A stretch of 64,000 nt of DNA, from positions 150,345 to 214,344 of the forward strand of contig CAUQTI010000003.1 of NCBI GenBank assembly GCA_963521065.1, given 5' to 3'. This document shows positions 7,401 through 15,452 of the stretch, one piece after another. Below the pieces are notes generated by a model. It was not told the origin of the DNA. It made no database searches and worked only from the letters and a program-made list of their open reading frames with translations. A program made the translations under genes and the position numbers. The first letter of the stretch is position 1; every line of letters starts with the position of its first letter. Origin of the DNA: IOR16 sp963521065. GTDB taxonomy: Bacteria > Bacillota > Clostridia > Peptostreptococcales > Anaerovoracaceae.

Positions 7401-8459
7401 CTAATTTCCTGATTCTTTTTTAAATTTTTCAACATCGGAAATTACAAGCTCCATAACTTCTTTTCCCTCTGCACCGGCAAGTTCTTCAATCTTATCTCTT
7501 ACTTTCATGCTGGCTTTCTCAAACTCTGCCCGCTCTTCTTTTGTCAAAGATTCAATTTTAATTTCCGGCTTTTTCTCTTTAATCAGCTCAAACTTTTCTT
7601 TCTGCACCTTCTCTAAGCATTCCGACGCATAGCTTTCCATCTCTGGTTTTATACTGTCAATCAAGGCCTTGTCTTCCTCACTTAATCCATCGTAAAACGC
7701 TCCGTTAAATGCAATAAAGCTTGCCATCTGTGCGTGATTTGAAAAAGTGATGTAATCCTGTACTTCGTAAAATTTCATCTCTTCAATCGCATTAATCGGC
7801 TGCTCCGTCCCCTGCACGGTTTTCAATTGAAGCCCGCTGTACGTCTCCATAAATGCCATAGGAGTCGGGTTTGCGCCTAGCGCCTTATAGTTTTCACTAA
7901 TCAGCGGCGTATTCATAATTCTCATTTTAAAGCCTTTGAAATCTGATAATGAATGTAATGGCTTATTGCTTGTCCACTGCATATTTCCAAGACTCAGCCA
8001 ATCGTAGACATGGATTCCCTTGCTGTCAAACATCTCGTTCAGCTTCTTGGTTGCCTCTCCCTTTGTGAGTACCGCCTCATTTACCTTATCATCCTCACTA
8101 AAAAGAAAATTAAGTGCCATCGCCTGTGCCGCCGGGAACGTACTTCCGACATCCCCAGCCGCAAAAATTCCAATGTCAAGCCCACCTGTCTGAATCATTT
8201 CCAGCTGTGCCTCCGAATCTCCAAGCTGCCCTACCGGATAAACTTCCACGCTAATGCGCTCACCAGATTTTTCCTTTACCAATTCAGCAAACTTATTTGC
8301 CCACATGTCGTACATCGTGTCGGTCGACTCCGTATGTGCCAGCTTCCACACTTCTTTTTCCCCATCGCCGCCTTGTTCCGCACCCTTACACGCTGACAAT
8401 CCCAGGGACATGCCTGCTACGAGCATACAGACAAACACAGTAAAAATCCGCTTTTTCAT
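7401..8459 (-). CDS. dctP: TRAP transporter substrate-binding lipoprotein, DctP family
   Basis: A 352-residue extracytoplasmic binding protein. It begins with a lipoprotein signal ending LGLSAC, then has the DctP fold, with features such as VYPVGQLGDSEAQLEMIQ and the conserved arginine in GFKMRIMNTP that contacts the carboxylate of the ligand. It delivers an organic acid to the DctQ-DctM membrane complex encoded just upstream in the same operon. A ribosome site AAAGGAGG precedes the ATG. The substrate is not known; linkage to a ureohydrolase suggests a guanidino or amino acid derivative. Confidence 0.92.
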   Translation of the reverse strand: MKKRIFTVFVCMLVAGMSLGLSACKGAEQGGDGEKEVWKLAHTESTDTMYDMWANKFAELVKEKSGERISVEVYPVGQLGDSEAQLEMIQTGGLDIGIFAAGDVGSTFPAAQAMALNFLFSEDDKVNEAVLTKGEATKKLNEMFDSKGIHVYDWLSLGNMQWTSNKPLHSLSDFKGFKMRIMNTPLISENYKALGANPTPMAFMETYSGLQLKTVQGTEQPINAIEEMKFYEVQDYITFSNHAQMASFIAFNGAFYDGLSEEDKALIDSIKPEMESYASECLEKVQKEKFELIKEKKPEIKIESLTKEERAEFEKASMKVRDKIEELAGAEGKEVMELVISDVEKFKKESGN

Positions 8460-8482
8460 TTTGTAACCTCCTTTAAATATCC

Positions 8483-9757
8483 TTATATAAATACTCTGTA
8501 AAAAGTAATTACCTGAGGGAAGAATATTAATATAACTGATAAAATAACTAATATAATCAAGTAAGGCGGAAGCCCTTTTACAACTCGCATATACGGTACA
8601 TCAAAAGCTGCACACGCCGTAAATATATTGCATCCAAACGGCGGAGAAACAGCCCCCACTGTGTTTTGCAGCGTAATAATAATCCCCAGCCAGATTGGAT
8701 CGATTCCTGCAGCCATTGCCGGTCCGTAAAACATTGGTGTCAGCACGACAATTGCGACAAGAGGGTCCACAAACATACAAGCAATAAAGAAAAATAGCGT
8801 TACACATGCAAGGACTAAAATAGAAGAAGGGTTATCTCCAAGAAGCCCGGAAGTCAGCATTTGAGGCACATTTGCATAAGTCAGAACCAGTGAAAAAATC
8901 TGTCCGCTCGAAAGCAGGATAAACAAGGTTGCCGTCACCGCACCTGTCGATAAGGCGATCTTTCCGATGTCTCTTAACTTAATCGTTCTATAAATTACAA
9001 CCTCTAATATAAATGCATACAATACCGAAATTGCCGCCGCTTCCGTCGGACTGCAAATTCCAGAATAAATACTTCCCACCACAACGATCGGAAACCCTAA
9101 AGGAAGGATTGCTTTTTGCAATGCACGCCCTTTCTGCCCCCAGCTCATCTTTGGGGTCCGCGGTAAATCGAGCTTTTTAGAATGAAAATAAATATAGATA
9201 GAAAAAAGAATTGCCAGTAAAATTCCGGGCGCGATGCCCGCGATGAACATCTCTCCAACCGAAGTGCCTGTCACAACACAATACATAATCATAGAAACAC
9301 TTGGCGGAATGAACATCGCTATATTCGCAGAGCTCACGATAAGTCCATTGATATCTTCATCGCGATAGCCAGCTTTCAGCATATTTCCGCGCATTGTTTT
9401 TCCAATTGCAACTACAGTTGCCTGTGTCGAACCCGATATGGCTCCGAAAAGAGTACAGGTCCCTACCATTGTAGCTCCCAAGCCACCGTAAATGTGACCG
9501 ATAAATGCTTTCATCAAATCGACCAGCCTCGTAGCGGTATGGCCAGAGCTCATAATATCTGCCGCAAAAATAAACAGCGGTATCGCCAGCAGTGCAAATG
9601 TCTGTACTCCAGCCATGAGCTGTTGTATTATGGTACTTAATGGCAAGGAGGGTAAAAACACGATAACAGAAACGAGAGACCCCAGCACCATTGCCATGTA
9701 CATAGGAAAACCGAACAGCAGACAGCAGATTAAAATAATTGTCAAAGCCCAAAGCAT
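8483..9757 (-). CDS. dctM: TRAP transporter large permease, DctM family
   Basis: A 424-residue polytopic membrane protein with about twelve hydrophobic helices, the DctM elevator subunit that moves substrate using a Na+ or H+ gradient. Recognisable segments are AIPLFIFAADIM, GTCTLFGAISGSTQATVVAIG and FIPPSVSMIMY. I set the start at ATG 9755-9757 (MLWALTI), one base after the dctQ stop codon and behind GGGAGGAGAGG. The frame is open upstream to 9805, inside dctQ, but that start has no support. It forms one operon with dctQ and dctP. Confidence 0.92.
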   Translation of the reverse strand: MLWALTIILICCLLFGFPMYMAMVLGSLVSVIVFLPSLPLSTIIQQLMAGVQTFALLAIPLFIFAADIMSSGHTATRLVDLMKAFIGHIYGGLGATMVGTCTLFGAISGSTQATVVAIGKTMRGNMLKAGYRDEDINGLIVSSANIAMFIPPSVSMIMYCVVTGTSVGEMFIAGIAPGILLAILFSIYIYFHSKKLDLPRTPKMSWGQKGRALQKAILPLGFPIVVVGSIYSGICSPTEAAAISVLYAFILEVVIYRTIKLRDIGKIALSTGAVTATLFILLSSGQIFSLVLTYANVPQMLTSGLLGDNPSSILVLACVTLFFFIACMFVDPLVAIVVLTPMFYGPAMAAGIDPIWLGIIITLQNTVGAVSPPFGCNIFTACAAFDVPYMRVVKGLPPYLIILVILSVILIFFPQVITFYRVFI

Positions 9758-9758
9758 C

Positions 9759-10292
9759 TTACCTCTCCTCCCTTCCTTCTGAAATATAGCATCCTTCCAG
9801 CCCAATATAAATTTCCTTTTTTAAAAGATTTTGTACAAAGACAAACAAGTATTGAAGTCCTGCGAATAAAAATCCAAAGGAGACTACCAAAATGATAAAA
9901 TAAACCGGGATTTGCAAAGAAACCGTTACTTTTCCGATTGTTTTCATCAAATATGCATACTGAAAGGAGATCACAGCGAGGGTGAGCATTGTCGCCGAAG
10001 TGATTCCCGAAATAGCCAGTGCAGTGCATTTTTTCATCCTACTTGGCATAATATCGAAAATCGCCAGCATATTAATATGCTTTCCAGTTGTTGCACAATA
10101 GCTTAACCCAATAAAGGTGACAAACACCAATAGTGTTTGACCAAGCTCTTCTGCCGCATTGATGCCGGTTCCCAGAAAAAATCTTCCGAGAACATTCAGT
10201 ACCAGAATCATCGCCATTGCAATAATGCTGCCTCCCAGTACAATCTGTTCACTTCTTACAATTATTTTGTTTAACCTTAATAAATATTTCAT
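9759..10292 (-). CDS. dctQ: TRAP transporter small permease, DctQ family
   Basis: A 177-residue protein with four predicted membrane helices, the small scaffold subunit of a TRAP transporter. The conserved pattern EELGQTLLVFVTFIGLSYC, with TGKHINM after it, is typical of DctQ. Its ATG overlaps the stop codon of the upstream ureohydrolase gene by four bases (ATGA), so translation of the two is likely coupled. This overlap ties the transporter physically to the hydrolase. Confidence 0.9.
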   Translation of the reverse strand: MKYLLRLNKIIVRSEQIVLGGSIIAMAMILVLNVLGRFFLGTGINAAEELGQTLLVFVTFIGLSYCATTGKHINMLAIFDIMPSRMKKCTALAISGITSATMLTLAVISFQYAYLMKTIGKVTVSLQIPVYFIILVVSFGFLFAGLQYLFVFVQNLLKKEIYIGLEGCYISEGREER

Positions 10293-11194
10293 TGCTTTTC
10301 TTCCTCAAATTTTGCATAATACACGCTTGAGATGTAATCTAATATAAGATTGGCTGCAACGTGGCTTGTCAATTCACGATGGTCGGTCATCGGATTCACC
10401 TCTACAAAATCGATTACATCGACGTGGGGCGCAAATGCCCGAATCAAATCCGACATCTGAAAATGATTCAGCCCTGCCGGCTCCTGTCCGCCGGAACCAA
10501 GTGCATATGCCATGTCAAGCGCATCAATATCCACTGTCAGATACACATAGTCTGTGCCATCGCAGGCAATTTCAAGTGCTCTTTCCGCAATTTCTTTTGC
10601 TCCCTGCTCAAACACTTCTCTCGGTGTAAAAATTGTCATGCCACTTTCCTTGATATAGTGGTAATGCTCCGGATAGTTGAAGCCTCTCGGTCCAATTTCT
10701 ACTACATTTTTTGCATCGATCCGATCCATTTCAATTGCTCTTCTAATCTCACTGCTTCCTGAAAATCGCCCTTGCGTGACGGAATCAAATTTTAAGTCAA
10801 GATGTGCGTCTAAATCTATAATGCCTATTTTCCCCGGCTTTTTTTCATGGATTGCTTTAAATCCTGCATTCGTAACAGAATGGTCTCCTCCAAGCAGTAT
10901 TGGTGTATAGCCATCTGTCATAAGCTTCCCGATTTCTTCTGCCATTTCTTTTATGGATCTCTCGTGCTCATATCTTACAATATTATCAACATTTCCAAAA
11001 TCCTTCAGCTCTATTTTGTTGAAGTCAACCAGATAATTATTGCAGACATCAAACAAATGCCCTTCTTCCATACGGTTCATAATGCCTGACAGAGCCTTAC
11101 GAATACTGTCAGGTGCATATCTCGCTCCCGGCCATCCTCTCCCTGCCTCTGTATCATAATTTAAACCTAAAATTCCAAATTTTAATTTCTCCAT
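10289..11194 (-). CDS. Ureohydrolase family enzyme (agmatinase/arginase-like), divergent
   Basis: A 301-residue manganese-dependent ureohydrolase. All six expected metal ligands are visible: H105 in GGDHS, D129, H131 and D133 in DAHLD, and D222 and D224 in VDIDALD. The family cleaves guanidino or formimino groups, releasing urea or formamide. After DIDALD the usual proline is Met and the PGTG-type loop reads LGSGGQEP, so the substrate-facing region departs from standard agmatinase and arginase. I chose ATG 11194 behind GGAGGA, not the upstream in-frame 11263. It is the first gene of the TRAP operon, driven by a sigma-54 promoter. Substrate unknown. Confidence 0.85.
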   Translation of the reverse strand: MEKLKFGILGLNYDTEAGRGWPGARYAPDSIRKALSGIMNRMEEGHLFDVCNNYLVDFNKIELKDFGNVDNIVRYEHERSIKEMAEEIGKLMTDGYTPILLGGDHSVTNAGFKAIHEKKPGKIGIIDLDAHLDLKFDSVTQGRFSGSSEIRRAIEMDRIDAKNVVEIGPRGFNYPEHYHYIKESGMTIFTPREVFEQGAKEIAERALEIACDGTDYVYLTVDIDALDMAYALGSGGQEPAGLNHFQMSDLIRAFAPHVDVIDFVEVNPMTDHRELTSHVAANLILDYISSVYYAKFEEEKQ

Positions 11195-11270
11195 TCTCTT
11201 AAAATCCTCCTCACAGCTATCATAAACTATTCTAAATTTCTCAGATGCATCTTTGATTACCAATATTAAA

Positions 11271-11285
11271 GCAACAATGATGCCA
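11271..11285 (-). promoter_or_regulatory. Sigma-54 (-24/-12) promoter of the ureohydrolase-TRAP operon
   Basis: On the minus strand the sequence TGGCATCATTGTTGC has GG and GC separated by ten bases, matching the -24/-12 consensus TGGCAC-N5-TTGC at all but one core base. It lies 77 bases upstream of the ureohydrolase ATG, beside a divergent sigma-54 activator gene. Confidence 0.85.
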
Positions 11286-11407
11286 AAATATTTCCGTAGG
11301 AGCTCAAACTGTACTAAATCAATTGCTTTTGCTTATTTTGATTTTCTTTTCAGCTTTCTTTTTTTACATTCATTATCTCAATTTTTAAAATTGATTGACT
11401 ATTCAAA

Positions 11408-11460
11408 TTACAAAGTGTAAAATAACGAGACAATATGTATTATCATTTTACACTTTGTAG
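11408..11460. promoter_or_regulatory. Twin dyad activator sites (UAS) near the sigma-54 activator gene
   Basis: Two copies of TTACA-N3-TGTAA/G (11408-11420 and 11448-11460) have centres 40 bases apart, close to four helical turns. Together they also form a 14-base perfect inverted repeat, ACAAAGTGTAAAAT with ATTTTACACTTTGT. They lie about 125-190 bases upstream of the sigma-54 promoter and just before the activator's own ribosome site, as expected for enhancer sites that may also autorepress. Confidence 0.78.
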
Positions 11461-11481
11461 CAAAAGAAGGAGGGCTTTTAA

Positions 11482-12852
11482 ATGGAGACGGATAAAGTAT
11501 TTAAAGAATTGTTTGGCCATAGTGATTCCATTCTCATTAGCGACGTCAATGGAAAGGTTCTGTATTATGAAGATTACAACGATGAAATCAATATGGTACG
11601 GTATGAAAATGCCATTGGCCGTTCCGTTTTTGAGCTTTACCCTTTTTTCAAAAGAGAAGATTTTACATTATTTCGAGCGATGGACACAAAAAGTGTTATT
11701 GTAAATGAATTACAACAATTTGAAGTCAATGGAATTGCAAAAAAAGCGCTTAACTCGGCTTATCCGCTCATTAATGAAACCGGCGTTATCGGCGGTATCG
11801 TCATGTCTGTAGAGCTGAACAGCACCTCCGGACGCAAAAAAAGAATCCCTTTTTCATCAAAGTATAATTTCGATGATATCATCACTCAAAATAAAGCCTT
11901 CAAGGCGAGCTTTGAGAAATTGAAAATGCTTGCAACCGGCGACTCAAACATCTTGATTTACGGCGAAACCGGTACAGGAAAAGAATTGATTGCGCACACA
12001 ATTCATGCGAACAGCAAAAGAAAAGAAAAACCGTTCATTATACAAAACTGTGCGGCAATTCCAAGCAATCTCATGGAAAGCATCCTGTTCGGCTCTACGA
12101 AAGGCAGCTTTACAGGTGCGATGGATAAAGCCGGGCTATTTGAAGTGGCAAAAGGAGGAACCCTTTTTTTAGATGAAATTAACTCCATGTCATTAGAACT
12201 GCAAAGTAAACTTCTGCGTTCCATAGAAACAAAGTCCATTCGCCGCGTCGGAGAATCCTATGAACGGGAAACAGATGTAAGAATCGTTGCTTCCACAAAT
12301 GAACCGCTTGATAAAATGGTCCAGCGCGGACAGTTCAGAAAAGACCTTTTTTTCCGCTTAAACGTCGTCAGCTTTTCCATCCCTCCGCTTCGAGAGCGTC
12401 TTGATGATATCCCCCTGCTTTGCGACACCTATATCAGCTATTACAATGCAAGGCTCAACCATCAGACAAAGGGGATCAATAAGGAGGTTCAAGAGCTGTT
12501 TACGGTTTATCCTTGGGAAGGAAACGTAAGAGAATTAAAAAATGTTATAGAGTACGCCTGCACAATCAAGCCTTCTGGCATGATTGCATTATCTGACCTC
12601 CCTGATTACCTTCTCATAAAAAATCCCCTTAAAAGCATCCCTCCTTTAAACGTACCCTCTGCATCGGATACAGACTATTCCGCCTATCTGACCGAAGGCT
12701 CTTCCCTCGCAGCTCAACTTGAAAGGTTAGAGGAAGCCGTCATTAAAAGCACCTTTGAAAAAAATCGTTTTAGCATTACAAAAACAGCGAGAGAGCTTTG
12801 TATCTCACGCCAGACGCTCTATAATAAGCTAAAAAAATACGACCTTTTATAA
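11482..12852 (+). CDS. Sigma-54-dependent transcriptional activator (PAS-AAA-Fis)
   Basis: A 456-residue enhancer-binding protein. An N-terminal PAS-like sensor (about 10-115) with no receiver domain is followed by the AAA+ module: GETGTGKE (161-168), GSFTGA (208-213), and GGTLFLDEIN (225-234). GSFTGA is a variant of the GAFTGA loop that contacts sigma-54. The C-terminal Fis-type helix-turn-helix reads TARELCISRQTLYNKL. The architecture resembles RocR-type activators of arginine/ornithine catabolism. It is divergent from the ureohydrolase-TRAP operon, which carries a sigma-54 promoter, so that operon is the likely target. The small ligand sensed is unknown. Confidence 0.92.
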   Translation: METDKVFKELFGHSDSILISDVNGKVLYYEDYNDEINMVRYENAIGRSVFELYPFFKREDFTLFRAMDTKSVIVNELQQFEVNGIAKKALNSAYPLINETGVIGGIVMSVELNSTSGRKKRIPFSSKYNFDDIITQNKAFKASFEKLKMLATGDSNILIYGETGTGKELIAHTIHANSKRKEKPFIIQNCAAIPSNLMESILFGSTKGSFTGAMDKAGLFEVAKGGTLFLDEINSMSLELQSKLLRSIETKSIRRVGESYERETDVRIVASTNEPLDKMVQRGQFRKDLFFRLNVVSFSIPPLRERLDDIPLLCDTYISYYNARLNHQTKGINKEVQELFTVYPWEGNVRELKNVIEYACTIKPSGMIALSDLPDYLLIKNPLKSIPPLNVPSASDTDYSAYLTEGSSLAAQLERLEEAVIKSTFEKNRFSITKTARELCISRQTLYNKLKKYDLL

Positions 12853-12921
12853 CAGTTCCCATGCATGGAAAGCATGCCACCATGCACAGAAAGCGTAACG
12901 CTTTCCGCTCCATAATATATG

Positions 12922-12949
12922 AAAAAAAGAAAGGCCTCCGCCTTTTTGA
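12922..12949 (-). terminator. Terminator between activator and cyclodeaminase genes
   Basis: AAAGGC (12930-12935) and GCCTTT (12940-12945) form a short GC-rich stem with a run of T on the minus strand (12922-12928) and a shorter one on the plus strand. It can serve both converging genes. Confidence 0.65.
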
Positions 12950-12972
12950 AAATTGCAGAAGCCCTTCTTTCC

Positions 12973-13968
12973 TTATATATCCGCCCTTATACCAAGCCCT
13001 TTCTCTTTTGCCCGCTCGATTGCACCTTTGCCTGTCATGAGGTCTAAAAGTGCCAAACCGGTTGCATCAAAGATCGTAATTTCCTCTTGTGTTGCCCTGC
13101 CCTTAATTTGACCGGACAGCACCTGCCCAATTTCTCCGCAAATATCCTGCGGAGAAATATAGCCTTCTTTCAGCGGAATCTCCATCTCTCCAACCTTCAT
13201 GCATTGCGCTTTGTCGTCTGCATAAATCCTCGCACCTGCAAACAAGCGTGGGTCAATTTCTTCTTTGCCTTCCATATCCGCGCCGATGCAGCTGAAATGT
13301 GTCCCCGGCTGTACCCATTCTTTTTTTATTACGGGACTTCTTGCAGGAGTTACCGTAATAATAATATCACTTTCTTTCACCGACTGCTCTAAATCAGAAG
13401 TACCTGCAAAACTGCAAGTTTCAAACTTTGGATTCTTTTCACATTCCTTTGCCAAATGGACTGCGTTTTCCGGACGAAGCACATCTGCAATCCATACCTT
13501 CTTGATTTGAGGCATCAACAGCAACGTTGCCTCAATTTGATAAGCCGCCTGTTTTCCTGCGCCTAAAATAAAAAGTGTTTCCGAATTTTCGCGCGCAAGT
13601 GTTTTGGCCCCGATCGCACCTGCTGCTCCTGTCCGCATACAAGTGATGTAAGAGGCATCCATCACCCCCAGAGGAATGCCTGTTTCAGAATCAAAAATCA
13701 TCAGCATTCCATTAAAGGGAGGCAATCCCTTTTCTGTGTTTAGCGGAAAATTATTCAGCATTTTTAGGCCGTGAAGGTTTTCCCCGAAGATACAGCCGGA
13801 ACGAATGTCCATTACCGCATTTTTCTCTTCAAAATCATAAGAGACCAGCGGCCATACAACAGTTTTCCCCTCTGCCTTTCGACGATACACTTCCTCTACG
13901 CCCTTTATCACCACGGACATTTCAAGGACCTTTTCTATTTCTTTGCGCCCAAGTACTATAACTTCCAT
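12973..13968 (-). CDS. Ornithine cyclodeaminase / mu-crystallin family protein
   Basis: A 331-residue member of the OCD/mu-crystallin family. The substrate-side segment MDIRSGCIF, YITCMRTGAAGAIGAKTLA and the Rossmann motif ILGAGKQAAYQIEA identify it. The family includes ornithine cyclodeaminase, alanine dehydrogenase and ketimine (pyrroline-2-carboxylate) reductases, which cannot be told apart here. It lies nine bases downstream of an aminotransferase gene in the same operon, behind AGGAGG. An aminotransferase followed by a ketimine-type reductase suggests that a cyclic imine is made and reduced, but this is inference. Confidence 0.87.
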   Translation of the reverse strand: MEVIVLGRKEIEKVLEMSVVIKGVEEVYRRKAEGKTVVWPLVSYDFEEKNAVMDIRSGCIFGENLHGLKMLNNFPLNTEKGLPPFNGMLMIFDSETGIPLGVMDASYITCMRTGAAGAIGAKTLARENSETLFILGAGKQAAYQIEATLLLMPQIKKVWIADVLRPENAVHLAKECEKNPKFETCSFAGTSDLEQSVKESDIIITVTPARSPVIKKEWVQPGTHFSCIGADMEGKEEIDPRLFAGARIYADDKAQCMKVGEMEIPLKEGYISPQDICGEIGQVLSGQIKGRATQEEITIFDATGLALLDLMTGKGAIERAKEKGLGIRADI

Positions 13969-13977
13969 CGCAACCTC

Positions 13978-15102
13978 CTATTTCCCCAGTTCCTCTAAGT
14001 ATGCTCCCAATACATTTAATCCGTCCCTTAAAAGTGATTGATCTCCAAAACCAAATCCAAGCCGGAAGCACTTCTTCTCTTCAAAACAATCCCCATGACA
14101 AAGTAAAACACCGGTTTTCTCATAAATATCATTGCACAGCGCCACGACCTCTATCTCATAATCATAGTGGACCAGCACCGTCGAAGTACGGGACTGCCCA
14201 TATACTTTCAAATGCGGTTGTTTTTCCAGCCAGTCATCTACAATCTTCTTATTCTCGCCTACAATTTCTTTTGCCCTCTGCAGTATTTTTTCATTATGTT
14301 CCAGACAAATCGCCGCAATCAATTCATCAAATACCCCATTGCAAATGGTGTCATAAGAACGCCTGTTAAACAATATCTCATAGGCCTTTTTATCCGGTAC
14401 CACAGCCCATCCGACTCTCGTTCCTGCCATAGAATAGACCTTAGACATACTGCTCGTCGCGATTCCCTTCTCATAAAGGTCCACAATCGAAGGCATTTCC
14501 TCATCACCCAATCCCCTGTAGATTTCATCACTTAGAATGAAGGTCCCGTGCTTTCTTGCAATTTCTATGATTGGGCGCAGCTCTTTCTCGTTCATATACG
14601 CACCCGTAGGATTATTGGGGTTTGTAAATGTAATCAATTTCGTATTATGGTCTACCAATTTTTCTAACTTTTCAGGGTTAATTTTATAGTCCTCTTCTTT
14701 TTCCAGACGAAGCAAGCGCACCTCATTTCCTAACGCCTCAGGAATGGAATAATGCTGCTGATAGTTTGGAAGAACGGCTACAACATTTTCGCCCTTTTCT
14801 AAAAGCCCGGTAATCACCGTTGAATTGGCACCCGTTCCGCCGTGTAACGTCAAAACCATATCCGGCGTAATTTTTTCAGTATAGATCCCTGCCACTGCCT
14901 TTCGTAAACGTTCCGATCCTGCAAATTCACCGTAATGAAGATGCGTCTTCATGAAGTATTCTATCAGCGCTTCCTTGTTTTCTCCGCTGATTTCTGCAAG
15001 CTCCTCCAAAGACATTGCTTTCACACAGCTAGCCCCTAGATTATACTTGCACTTTGCATCTCTTGGATTCAGCCACGTTTCTACTTTAAACTCCTTAATC
15101 AT
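13978..15102 (-). CDS. PLP-dependent aminotransferase, fold type I
   Basis: A 374-residue class I/II aminotransferase. The substrate segment TFTNPNNPTGAYM, SDEIYRGL and the PLP-lysine region SSMSKVYSMAGTRVGW are all present, so it should be active. By eye it resembles the capreomycidine-synthase-like branch, whose members act on arginine-derived substrates, but I cannot confirm this. The ATG at 15102 is preferred to the GTG at 15111, which overlaps the ribosome site AGGTG. It is the first gene of a two-gene operon with the cyclodeaminase-like enzyme and is divergent from a PucR-type regulator. Confidence 0.85.
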   Translation of the reverse strand: MIKEFKVETWLNPRDAKCKYNLGASCVKAMSLEELAEISGENKEALIEYFMKTHLHYGEFAGSERLRKAVAGIYTEKITPDMVLTLHGGTGANSTVITGLLEKGENVVAVLPNYQQHYSIPEALGNEVRLLRLEKEEDYKINPEKLEKLVDHNTKLITFTNPNNPTGAYMNEKELRPIIEIARKHGTFILSDEIYRGLGDEEMPSIVDLYEKGIATSSMSKVYSMAGTRVGWAVVPDKKAYEILFNRRSYDTICNGVFDELIAAICLEHNEKILQRAKEIVGENKKIVDDWLEKQPHLKVYGQSRTSTVLVHYDYEIEVVALCNDIYEKTGVLLCHGDCFEEKKCFRLGFGFGDQSLLRDGLNVLGAYLEELGK

Positions 15103-15186
15103 CGTCCACACCTGCTTTCTTTCGAATTTCCCATTAAGTATAAGTCAATCCTATCTAAGAAGGCCGCTGTAATCAATTCTGTTTCT

Positions 15187-15202
15187 TTGTACTAAATTAC
15201 AA
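15187..15202. promoter_or_regulatory. Possible operator between aminotransferase and PucR-type genes
   Basis: A dyad, TTGTA-N6-TACAA, lies 85 bases upstream of the aminotransferase ATG and just before the regulator's promoter. It is short, and binding is only a guess. Confidence 0.35.
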
Positions 15203-15232
15203 TACAATCAGAGCAAGCATCCCATAATTTTG

Positions 15233-15261
15233 TTGACAATCTGAAATGATATCAATATGAT
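15233..15261 (+). promoter_or_regulatory. Sigma-A promoter upstream of the PucR-type gene
   Basis: TTGACA (15233-15238) and TATGAT (15256-15261) are separated by 17 bases, an excellent consensus match. Start of transcription is expected near 15268, leaving a 5' leader of about 185 nt. Confidence 0.78.
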
Positions 15262-15345
15262 AAAAGTATCATTGTTCTTATTTATAAATTTATCTCTTTC
15301 CTTTTATATATGTTTATAGAAGGATAACATTACAGGAAGACTGCC

Positions 15346-15400
15346 TAAGATGCGTTTCCCCATTGATACTGATTCAGCATCTTAAATTTTTAGTTTTTTA
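15346..15400 (+). terminator. Terminator-like hairpin in the PucR-gene leader
   Basis: TAAGATGC (15346-15353) pairs with GCATCTTA (15377-15384), followed by a T-rich tail. It stands between the promoter at 15233 and the gene at 15453, so it would act as an attenuator or end a short RNA of about 125 nt. No open frame is seen in 15103-15452. Confidence 0.55.
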
Positions 15401-15452
15401 TTTTTCTATGTTAATGATAGTTTCGGCTCAGAATTAAAGAAGGGAGATAATA

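Noticed and set aside
15103..15260. Sigma-54 promoter for the aminotransferase operon
   Set aside because: The nearest TGGGATGCTTGC has seven instead of ten bases between GG and GC.
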